Assembly (NCBI RefSeq): GCF_000317105.1
Contig: NC_019693.1
Span: 310,001-374,000, forward strand
Reading direction: 5' to 3'
DNA: 64,000 nucleotides
Origin: Oscillatoria acuminata PCC 6304
Lineage (GTDB): Bacteria > Cyanobacteriota > Cyanobacteriia > Cyanobacteriales > Laspinemataceae
Numbering within the stretch: the first letter of the stretch is position 1; each line of letters starts with the position of its first letter. A program made the translations under genes and the position numbers. The notes below the pieces were generated by a model. That model searched no databases, was not told the origin of the DNA, and worked only from the letters and a program-made list of their open reading frames with translations. Below are positions 9,173-15,787 of the stretch, piece by piece.

Positions 9173-9997
9173 ATGGGTTCACTGATACACAATTTTAACG
9201 AGCGGTTTCATTTTTCAAACCCCTCGACTCTCCAACCTGACTTACCATTGTTTGTCTATTTACCGGGCATGGATGGGACCGGGGAACTCCTGCGATCGCA
9301 ACTGAATAAAGGCCTCTCTAACGCCTTTAATATCCAATCTCTAGCCATGCCTGCCCATGATTTATCCTCTTGGGACCAATTAACGGAAAAAGTCGTGGGT
9401 TTATTGCGCGCTCAATTTCGGCGCAGTCGCCCGGATATAGTTTATCTCTGTGGCGAATCCTTTGGCGGTTGCTTGGCCCTGAAAATTGCTCTTAATGCCC
9501 CAGAACTATTTGACCGTCTCATATTAGTCAATCCCGCCTCTTGTTTTATGGGCCAAGCGTGGCTGCATTTTGGCTCCCACCTGACCGGATGGTTACCCCC
9601 CCCCATCTACGCCTTATCGGTCATGGGTTTATTACCTTTTTTAGCCGCCCTCGGTCGCATCGCCCGTTCAGAACGCAATGCTTTGTTAGCAGCGATGCAG
9701 TCCGTTCCCCAGCCTACTAGCACTTGGCGAGTCAATTTACTCCGCGAGTTTGAAATGGACGCTCATGAGTTAAGTCGCATTCGTCAACCTGTCTTGGCGA
9801 TCGCCAGTACCGGCGATCGGCTATTACCCTCCGCTGCCGAAGCGACCCGCTTAACCTATTCCATTCCCAACGCCAAACAAGTCTTATTACCCGATAGCGG
9901 TCATGCTTGTTTACTCGAAACCGATGTCAATCTTTACAAACTCCTCAAAGACCATGATTTTTTAACCCATCCCAAACCCATCAGTGCAGTTGCCTAA
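9173..9997 (+). CDS. alpha/beta hydrolase, phytyl-ester-synthase-like N-half
   Basis: Serine hydrolase of 274 residues. The oxyanion-hole region is VYLPGMDGTGELL, the nucleophile elbow is GESFGG, the acid is probably in ASTGDRLLPS and the catalytic His in DSGHACLLE close to the C-terminus. The PGMDGTG stretch and overall layout are like the hydrolase half of the plant esterase/lipase/thioesterase proteins, and the adjacent upstream gene supplies the acyltransferase half. It is probably cytoplasmic or thylakoid-associated, as there is no signal peptide. The substrate cannot be read from sequence; lipid- or galactolipid-derived acyl groups are a reasonable guess. Confidence 0.8.
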   Translation: MGSLIHNFNERFHFSNPSTLQPDLPLFVYLPGMDGTGELLRSQLNKGLSNAFNIQSLAMPAHDLSSWDQLTEKVVGLLRAQFRRSRPDIVYLCGESFGGCLALKIALNAPELFDRLILVNPASCFMGQAWLHFGSHLTGWLPPPIYALSVMGLLPFLAALGRIARSERNALLAAMQSVPQPTSTWRVNLLREFEMDAHELSRIRQPVLAIASTGDRLLPSAAEATRLTYSIPNAKQVLLPDSGHACLLETDVNLYKLLKDHDFLTHPKPISAVA

Positions 9998-10013
9998 GAT
10001 ATGAATTGGCCTC

Positions 10014-10043
10014 TTGACTTCACCCAGAAAACTATGTTATAGT
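10014..10043 (+). promoter_or_regulatory. promoter of tRNA-Lys
   Basis: TTGACT (10014-10019) and TATAGT (10038-10043), separated by 18 bases, form a near-consensus housekeeping promoter. The mature tRNA starts 9 bases after the -10 box. Confidence 0.75.
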
Positions 10044-10052
10044 GATTAATCT

Positions 10053-10124
10053 GGGTCACTAGCTCAATGGTAGAGCATCGGACTCTTAATCCGTTGGTTC
10101 GGGGTTCGAGCCCCCGGTGACCCA
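10053..10124 (+). tRNA. tRNA-Lys (CTT)
   Basis: A 72-base cloverleaf. The acceptor arms are GGGTCAC / GTGACCC. The D-arm is GCTC..GAGC, and the T-arm is CGGGG-TTCGAGC-CCCCG. The anticodon stem is CGGA/TCCG with an outer T-T mismatch. The seven-base anticodon loop CTCTTAA places CTT at positions 34-36, reading the Lys codon AAG. The discriminator base is A and CCA is not encoded. A T-run follows immediately. Confidence 0.93.
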
Positions 10125-10210
10125 TTTTTAATCGCCCGATTCACCCTGAGAGTCTCCAAACCTGAAACGGGTGAATCTCAAGGCTGTAGTTCCCACTCGA
10201 AACTGCTTGT

Positions 10211-10245
10211 AAAAAAACCGGCATCCTCAAGGGTGCCGGTTTTTT
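10211..10245. terminator. bidirectional intrinsic terminator
   Basis: A 10-bp stem ACCGGCATCC/GGGTGCCGGT with loop TCAA is flanked by an A-run on the left and a T-run on the right, so it can stop transcripts from both the tRNA side and the convergent small gene at 10440-10625. A weaker 9-bp inverted repeat (GATTCACCC/GGGTGAATC) lies just upstream at 10138-10177. Confidence 0.85.
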
Positions 10246-10439
10246 AATCCATTTTTCCAGTTCATTGCCGCAACTTGACCTAAATCGGTAAAAAATCCCG
10301 CCAATAAACAGGATAGTTTGACCTTCAATAAATCGAAAAAAATCTGAACCAAGGGTTTTACTAAAACCGGCCAAACCGAAAGGGCTTAGTCACTTTTGAA
10401 GGATTATAAAATACCCCCTTTAACTAAACCGTTTAAGAA

Positions 10440-10625
10440 TTAATCAATAACTTCCAACCATCCCCGCTTAATGGCGTGAGAGAGGCGATGGAGGGCCGCC
10501 CGGTCTTCTTCATTCAGTCGCGTTACTAATCCAACATTAATGAGTTGGGTGTGTTCATACCGGGTAATGTAACCGGCTTTCCAGGCTTGAAAAAATACGT
10601 CTGAAATTCTGGATTGATAAAGCAT
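10440..10625 (-). CDS. small conserved protein, 'RRGWLK' family, copy B
   Basis: A 61-residue relative of the genes at 3711-3911 and 32033-32341. It shares the N-terminal SRISDVFFQAW, the central [LM]T-x-L spacing, an acidic NEEDRAA segment and the terminal RLSHAIKRGWLEVID. The ATG at 10625 is preferred to an upstream TTG because it begins right at the conserved block, as in copy A. No Shine-Dalgarno is apparent. A palindromic GTGA-N6-TCAC site lies 113 bases upstream. The function is unknown; conservation of three diverged copies in one window supports a real protein. Confidence 0.72.
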   Translation of the reverse strand: MLYQSRISDVFFQAWKAGYITRYEHTQLINVGLVTRLNEEDRAALHRLSHAIKRGWLEVID

Positions 10626-10737
10626 AGCGTGAACTGGTATCACCACCAATAAAAAGTGATACTCTAACTATCAACTAAAACCCGGGAATATCCAGTGATC
10701 TAAAGAAAAATAGGCTGTGATATTTATTGGGATTTTT

Positions 10738-10753
10738 CGTGATTTATATCACA
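10738..10753. promoter_or_regulatory. candidate CRP-type operator
   Basis: CGTGATTTATATCACA matches the Crp/SyCRP1 consensus TGTGA-N6-TCACA at nine of ten positions. It sits upstream of the minus-strand small gene starting at 10625. Only the symmetry and position support it; one such site by chance in 64 kb is possible. Confidence 0.4.
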
Positions 10754-10877
10754 GCTTAACTCCCCCGGTGGATGGCAAAAGAGGTGCGATCGCCGCCACC
10801 TCTTTTGATTCTAAAGTTCACCAATTTAGTGCATGATTAATCACACTGAATCACAGATAGAAGCCTTGATCCCCGAC

Positions 10878-12236
10878 TCATCGAGACTGAATCGTGAGGA
10901 CTTGGGGTGGGGTAGCATCCGGGGGATAAATCAAATCCACCTCCACCAAACGGCGAGTGCCCGGTGGCATTTCCAAGGTTACCAACGGTTCCCCAATTTG
11001 TCCTCGACGCTGCACCAAATGCCAATAGCGCGTGGTTGGCACGCCCAAATCATTGGTATAGCGAACCCGCACTGTTCCTCGGAAAAATACCTGGGGTCCT
11101 GGGGGTTCTAAAAACCTTAACCCGGGTTGCGTTAAAGTCTCTTCTTTCAACGCCGTCTGTAAACTCACTGTCACAGTTTCTGTCGCCTTGGTCTCATTAA
11201 TCAGAGGTAAACGTAAACGGTATTCTAGGGCATAGTTCCCATGAGCAGAATAGGCCGTATCTGGGTAACGGACCAACATCGGCGCACTTTGGGATTGATC
11301 CGTTCCCAATTGTCCACCGGGTAAGGTGCCGATCGCGTAGGAAAACCCTTCTCCCGACCAAGGAATACTCAACCCTTGAATATCGGGGCGATCGACCAAT
11401 TGACCTATCCAAGTAGACCCCTGGGACACTCCGGCAACTCGACCGTAGATTCTTTGGCCCTCGGTTTGGTCGGGGGGAGTGGGAGTGCGATCGCGCGGAG
11501 TTGCCACATCTGCGGTTTCTAAAAGCTGCTGCCATTCCTCCAGAGTCGGTGCGCGCTCATTCCCATTAGCATCCTGCCGCGCATACATCGCCAAACTCGC
11601 CACATAAACTCGCCCACTACTGGACAACCGCATTAAGGTCGAACGACCATTCAGAGGGGGTTCTAAGGTGCGGACTGGAATGGGCAGATTTTTCAACATT
11701 TGACTCGACTGGGGCTCAATCACCAGTTGCGCGGGCCAAATATCTTGGCGCTGTCCCCGCAAAATTTCATTCGTGACCCGCCCCCCGGGTCCTGCGAAAA
11801 CCTCTCCCAGAGGATTGGCGACAGCAGGCGGCAATTGAACAAATGGCGCATCGGGTTGGGATAGATAACTTGCCCCCTGGAGTATATTCAGGGTAACGGG
11901 TTCATTGGTGGGATTATGGACAAGAATTCCCACATACATGGGGGTTAAATCATCCAGTTCTCGATCGCCAAAGACATGATGAGCAAAGATGTCAAAGCGA
12001 CCTTGAAAGGGGAAGTTGAGATGGGCCGAGGGAACCGCTTTGCGATCGGGGGGGAAGGTGGAGAGTAAAATGCCTTCGCTGCCGATTTTTTCGGGACTAT
12101 TGCTATTAAACATCGGCACATTATCCAGGCCACCCGGTAAGGGCCGAACTTCCTGGGGTTGGACTATTTCCTGGGGTTCCGGTGCCGGTTGAGCTTGAGC
12201 AATCAGCAGACTAGACAAGAGAGCGAGGATATGCAT
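10878..12236 (-). CDS. DUF3370 exported protein
   Basis: A 452-residue protein of the DUF3370 family, essentially restricted to cyanobacteria and of unknown function. The ATG at 12236 gives a short hydrophobic signal peptide (MHILALLSSLLIAQAQ) followed by a Pro/Gln/Glu-rich start, so export is likely. The body is beta-rich with conserved blocks such as PLPGGLDNVPMFNSN, ILVHNPTNEPV and YALEYRLRLPL. A GRVAGVSQGSTWIG segment near the middle is also typical. The longer frame (29 more codons) does not look like a signal sequence. It is divergent from the toxin-antitoxin genes. The role may be cell-envelope or extracellular matrix; that is inference. Confidence 0.8.
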   Translation of the reverse strand: MHILALLSSLLIAQAQPAPEPQEIVQPQEVRPLPGGLDNVPMFNSNSPEKIGSEGILLSTFPPDRKAVPSAHLNFPFQGRFDIFAHHVFGDRELDDLTPMYVGILVHNPTNEPVTLNILQGASYLSQPDAPFVQLPPAVANPLGEVFAGPGGRVTNEILRGQRQDIWPAQLVIEPQSSQMLKNLPIPVRTLEPPLNGRSTLMRLSSSGRVYVASLAMYARQDANGNERAPTLEEWQQLLETADVATPRDRTPTPPDQTEGQRIYGRVAGVSQGSTWIGQLVDRPDIQGLSIPWSGEGFSYAIGTLPGGQLGTDQSQSAPMLVRYPDTAYSAHGNYALEYRLRLPLINETKATETVTVSLQTALKEETLTQPGLRFLEPPGPQVFFRGTVRVRYTNDLGVPTTRYWHLVQRRGQIGEPLVTLEMPPGTRRLVEVDLIYPPDATPPQVLTIQSR

Positions 12237-12332
12237 GGGGTGAAATATTAGGGGGGATGCGATCGGTTTTCTATTGTAGAGGAGAACCGAAGCTCTGCTG
12301 ACCCTTATTGGAAAGTCAGTCAAGAGGAGGGC

Positions 12333-12398
12333 ATGAAAACTTTACGGCAAAATGGAAGCAGCGATTCTGGAACACTGACAAGTATTGGAGATGTATGA
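12333..12398 (+). CDS. 21-residue leader ORF coupled to mntA
   Basis: A tiny frame with an excellent ribosome site (AGAGGAGG, 2-3 bases before ATG) encoding 21 residues (MKTLRQNGSSDSGTLTSIGDV). Its TGA overlaps the ATG of the antitoxin gene as ATGA, the arrangement used for translational coupling. No family is recognised. It could be a leader peptide that tunes mntA translation, or the relic of a longer upstream gene. Confidence 0.45.
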   Translation: MKTLRQNGSSDSGTLTSIGDV

Positions 12399-12706
12399 AA
12401 AATCAGACTGGATTAAGCATTCAAGACTTGTTGAATCAGCAGCGATCGCAAATTATCGCCTTAGCTGAAAAGCACGGAGCCTATAACGTGCGAGTATTTG
12501 GTTCAGTAGCGCGAGGTGAAGCGACGGAAGATAGCGATATTGATTTTTTAGTGGACTATGATTTAGAAAAAATCACCCCTTGGTTTCCAGGGGGGCTATT
12601 GCTTGATTTAGAAAAGCTATTGAATTGCAAGGTGGATATTGTTACCGTGGATATGTTGAAAGAGCGGATTCGCGATCGCATTTTGCTTGAGGCTGTCAGG
12701 CTATGA
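12395..12706 (+). CDS. mntA: MntA-type nucleotidyltransferase antitoxin
   Basis: A 103-residue minimal nucleotidyltransferase. The signature GS-X10-DXD is present as GSVARGEATEDSDIDF, and a later Asp (VDIVTVD) supplies the third metal ligand. In HepT/MntA (type VII) systems this protein adenylylates the toxin on a Tyr of its RX4HXY motif and so neutralises it. The start at 12395 has GGAG upstream and overlaps a 21-codon leader; the frame reaches further upstream but without family similarity. The stop overlaps the hepT start (ATGA), so the pair is translated together. Confidence 0.9.
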   Translation: MKNQTGLSIQDLLNQQRSQIIALAEKHGAYNVRVFGSVARGEATEDSDIDFLVDYDLEKITPWFPGGLLLDLEKLLNCKVDIVTVDMLKERIRDRILLEAVRL

Positions 12707-13044
12707 GACGAGAGACTGAACGTCTACAAGATATTTGGGAGGCGATATCAGCAATTGAACGATATGCGAATCAAGGACGGCAAGCATTTGATGAACAAGA
12801 ACTCATTCAAGTCTGGATAGTTCATCATCTGCAAATTATTGGAGAAGCAGCAAATAGCCTATCGAATGAATTGAGAAACCAATATTCTCAGGTTCCGTGG
12901 CCCCAGATTATCGCCTTTAGAAATATTTTGGTGCATGAGTATTTTCGTATATCGCTTAATTTAGTCTGGGCCATTGTTGAAAATAATTTGCCTCCCTTGA
13001 AGGTGACGGTGGAAAGAATGTTGCAAGAATTGGAGCAAGAGTGA
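12703..13044 (+). CDS. hepT: HepT-type HEPN RNase toxin
   Basis: A 113-residue HEPN (DUF86) protein, all-helical. The catalytic and modification motif RX4HXY is intact as RNILVHEY (about residues 72-79), so the toxin should be an active RNase when not adenylylated. It overlaps mntA by four bases. Family members act on tRNA or mRNA; which here is unknown. No mobile-element features flank the pair, but such modules are commonly acquired horizontally. Confidence 0.92.
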   Translation: MRRETERLQDIWEAISAIERYANQGRQAFDEQELIQVWIVHHLQIIGEAANSLSNELRNQYSQVPWPQIIAFRNILVHEYFRISLNLVWAIVENNLPPLKVTVERMLQELEQE

Positions 13045-13160
13045 GGAGAGAATGCATCGGTTAAAGGGACAGTTTAGGATAGCGCTCTATTTTATTTTTT
13101 GGAGTTTCCTTTACTGTGCCGATGCTCTCCAAATTCTTGACAAGATATTCCCAAAAAGAG

Positions 13161-13197
13161 TCAGGAGTCAAAGGTTTTAAAAACTTTTGACTCCTGA
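13161..13197. terminator. hairpin between convergent hepT and parR-like genes
   Basis: TCAGGAGTCAAAGGTT pairs with AACTTTTGACTCCTGA (one G-T wobble) around a short AT-rich loop. It is placed between two convergent genes, which fits a shared terminator; the flanking T-run is weak. Confidence 0.55.
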
Positions 13198-13243
13198 TGC
13201 TTGCAGAATTTATCCTGATTTTTTCTAACCCATTGGTTCCGAC

Positions 13244-13738
13244 TTAGAAATCATCGATGAAGGAACTGAGTCGTTGGAGTAAGGGGTCCACGGGTTTGGG
13301 GGGGGCGACGGGTTCTGGTTCTGGTTCCGGTTCCGGTTGGGGTTCCGGTTGGGGTTCCAGATAGGGTTGTTGAGGCGGTTGATAATTTCCCCGTTGATTG
13401 AGGGCGATCGCCAACTGTCCCACCTGCAAGCTCAATTGTTGCATCTGCTGTTCCAGTGCATCCAATCGACTCGCCTCCCTCGCCGCTATCCGTTCCTCTA
13501 GGGAGCTCAATTGCCCTTGTAACTCCGCAATGGTGTCCGAGGCATCTGCTGATTTCCGCGTCGGTTTTACCGATTCGGGTACATACAAATAATGCCATAG
13601 GGCTTCTTTACACAAGTCGCCGAAACTCTTGTGCGGTTGGTTTTGTAACTCTTTCTGCACAACCGCTAACAAGGTTTGGTCGGCTACCTCATCGGTAAAT
13701 CCGACCCGTTTCTTTGTCTTGCTTAACCAAAAAACCAT
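13244..13738 (-). CDS. ParR-like partner of actin-like protein
   Basis: A 164-residue protein encoded just after the actin-like gene, with start and stop codons overlapping by one base (TAATG). The N-terminus (about residues 8-50: KKRVGFTDEV, then two helices) has the strand-helix-helix pattern of a ribbon-helix-helix DNA-binding fold. A coiled coil follows (about 68-115), then a Pro/Gln/Glu repeat linker (EPEPEP type). The last segment is an isolated amphipathic tail, DPLLQRLSSFIDDF. That layout (DNA-binding head, flexible linker, short C-terminal helix) is the layout of ParR, whose tail docks on ParM filaments. The fold reading is mine and no family was searched. Confidence 0.65.
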   Translation of the reverse strand: MVFWLSKTKKRVGFTDEVADQTLLAVVQKELQNQPHKSFGDLCKEALWHYLYVPESVKPTRKSADASDTIAELQGQLSSLEERIAAREASRLDALEQQMQQLSLQVGQLAIALNQRGNYQPPQQPYLEPQPEPQPEPEPEPEPVAPPKPVDPLLQRLSSFIDDF

Positions 13739-14874
13739 TAACTTCCGGCCCTAGAGGTGCGACTGTACGAAGAGGAGGCAAGTTGAGCCTCTCCATACAA
13801 ATATTGTCCCACAGCATTAGCCTGACGGGAAGGTTGGGCCAGATGAACTTTCAAACCCGCTTGTTCAACCAAGGGTTTCAGGGCATCTGAGAAAAATTCC
13901 CCGCCGCCGCCGGTCAAAATCACGTCAGTGACCCGTTCCGGTAACCACTTAATCAGCAAATCCGACAATTCCCGGGCGAATAATTCTCGCAAGTTGGGCA
14001 GAAAATCATCCAAATTGGTCGGTTTGGATGCACCACGAGGACGGAAGAACCGTTGACCCCTGGGTTTATTCACGGCATCGATTAAGGACAAGGATTGACT
14101 ATCGACGCTGATCGGCGCTTGGCTGTATGCTTTTTCAACTTCGGTGCCAACGCGCTTGTAAAACTCGCTCATGGCAAAGGGTTCGCTCTTGGAGGCCCCG
14201 CGTGCGAACCGGAAATTATCGACCATTAAAAAGTCAGCGGTTTGATGTCCGATATCCACGATCGCCACCGAAGTCTTGGCAAAATCCGGGGACACCCCTT
14301 TTTTATCCACCTTCTCCTGAGCTTCACACCAAATCAAGCTGCCATATCCTTCCGGCATCACCCAAACTTTGGTGATATTCAGGGTCACTTGCTCACCGCG
14401 ATAGCTCATTACATGAGGCGAAGTCAGCAAATTGGTAATTTCCTCTTTTTCCCGCTCAAACTCTTCTTGAGAATGATAGGGCAGACCCAGGACAACCACT
14501 AAATCATCTTTTAATCCAAAGTAAGCGGCGCTGGCGAGGACTTTCACCAGGGCATTTTCCACTTTCCGTTCGCCAACTCCGAGATTTGCGCCAAAGTCAG
14601 CCGCCAACTGACCGATCGCATAACCCCGTCCTTGATACTCCAACCACATATCCAATAACGGATCCGTAGGCCGGGATTCAAATTCCCCACCGCGCACTTT
14701 TTCTACAGGGACCTGGGCCACGTTGGATGGAATAAATACCACTTGGTTGGGATCCCTGCTGACACAGGCTTTGGTCGCCGTCCGGCCCAAATCAACGCTC
14801 AGAATGGAAGTTCTAAAGGAATTACTAGACGCTTTGCTAGTAACTGCTGTATTTGTAGGCTGTTGGATCGTCAT
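13738..14874 (-). CDS. actin-like ATPase, ParM/StbA family
   Basis: A 378-residue actin/Hsp70-fold ATPase. The phosphate-1 loop is seen in VDLGRTATKA (about residue 27), phosphate-2 in VAIVDIGHQTADF (about 208) and the adenosine motif in ILTGGGGEFF near the C-terminus. ParM-type proteins polymerise to push apart DNA molecules or to organise cell components. A strong ribosome site (GGGGAGG) precedes the ATG by about 11 bases. The downstream ParR-like gene is translationally coupled. No iterated centromere (parC) repeats are visible in the 87 bases upstream, and the neighbours are ordinary chromosomal genes, so a role other than plasmid partition is possible. Confidence 0.88.
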   Translation of the reverse strand: MTIQQPTNTAVTSKASSNSFRTSILSVDLGRTATKACVSRDPNQVVFIPSNVAQVPVEKVRGGEFESRPTDPLLDMWLEYQGRGYAIGQLAADFGANLGVGERKVENALVKVLASAAYFGLKDDLVVVLGLPYHSQEEFEREKEEITNLLTSPHVMSYRGEQVTLNITKVWVMPEGYGSLIWCEAQEKVDKKGVSPDFAKTSVAIVDIGHQTADFLMVDNFRFARGASKSEPFAMSEFYKRVGTEVEKAYSQAPISVDSQSLSLIDAVNKPRGQRFFRPRGASKPTNLDDFLPNLRELFARELSDLLIKWLPERVTDVILTGGGGEFFSDALKPLVEQAGLKVHLAQPSRQANAVGQYLYGEAQLASSSYSRTSRAGS

Positions 14875-14961
14875 TAAATTTTATAACCTCCCCTAAATTT
14901 ACCAGTATCTTGCCACCAAACCCCTAAGATATCAGGATTTTGCTGTTTTTAAATTTTAAGA

Positions 14962-15366
14962 CTATCCAGCAGTTCTTTCAATCACTGCGATACAGTCAAT
15001 CTCAACGAGTACATCTTTAGGTAAACGTGATACTTGGACTGTGGCGCGGGCCGGTGCCGTGGCTTCATCGAAATATTTAGCATAAACGGCATTCATCGCA
15101 GCAAAATCATTCATATCTGCCAAAAAAACCGTGGTTTTTACCACATCCTGGAAGGTTGCACCGGCAGCGGTGAGGATAGCATTTAGATTTGCCATCACTT
15201 GGAGAGTCTGTTTGACCACATCACCCTCCCCGACTAGGGTCCCGGTCTTGGGGTCTAGGCAGATTTGACCCGCAACAAAGACGAACTGGCCCGTGGCGAC
15301 GATCGCCTGATTGTAAGGTCCAACGGGTGCGGGTGCTTGGTCTGTCTGAATGATTGTTTTAGTCAT
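14962..15366 (-). CDS. ridA: RidA family enamine/imine deaminase
   Basis: A 134-residue YjgF/YER057c/UK114 protein, normal length for the trimeric family. RidA hydrolyses reactive 2-aminoacrylate and related imines released by PLP enzymes. The key Arg of the active site is in [12 protein letters not shown], and the C-terminal signature VEIDCIAV carries the conserved Glu. The N-terminus [11 protein letters not shown] is classic. It is 87 bases downstream of the start region of the actin-like gene in the opposite transcriptional order, and is probably transcribed alone. Confidence 0.95.
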   Translation of the reverse strand: MTKTIIQTDQAPAPVGPYNQAIVATGQFVFVAGQICLDPKTGTLVGEGDVVKQTLQVMANLNAILTAAGATFQDVVKTTVFLADMNDFAAMNAVYAKYFDEATAPARATVQVSRLPKDVLVEIDCIAVIERTAG

Positions 15367-15787
15367 TGAGATTAGATTTTCAAGAACGGGTGATACCCGG
15401 ACGGTTGATCTGGCTTGGAAATTGGCATGGAAAACACTTTTTTAATCCTGTGTTCAGGGATATTTTACCTAAATTAACGATCGCATTCTCCCTGAGTCTT
15501 GCCCTTGTTCTGCCGGTTCACTTAAACCCTTTCAGGAATGAACATTAACTGAGTAAGGAACGGCGCGATCGCGTCGATTATCCTGACCCTTAATTCCACT
15601 GGTCTACTTTTTGCGCCCCCTGGCGATCGCCATTCAATGCCATCGAAGCTGTTCGCTAAACCAGAGGGACTTCAAAAAAAACAGCCTTCCATAGTTTACC
15701 CCAAGGGGGACGGGTGGAATCGCGATCTATTCTAGCAGGAGCAGGAGAGGGAAGTGGGGAATGCGATCGCCAATGCACAGAACCCCT
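15367..15787. other. intergenic region
   Basis: About 420 bases. A 60-codon plus-strand frame begins at the ridA start codon but has no recognisable features and no ribosome site, so I do not call it. Several HIP1 octamers are present. No terminator or repeat stands out. Confidence 0.5.

Noticed and set aside
12395-13044. HepT/MntA pair as evidence of a larger defence island
   Set aside because: No other defence gene, recombinase or phage gene is nearby; it is an isolated module.
15366-15548. 60-codon plus-strand frame beginning at the ridA start
   Set aside because: No ribosome site and no recognisable composition; it begins inside the ridA start codon on the other strand.
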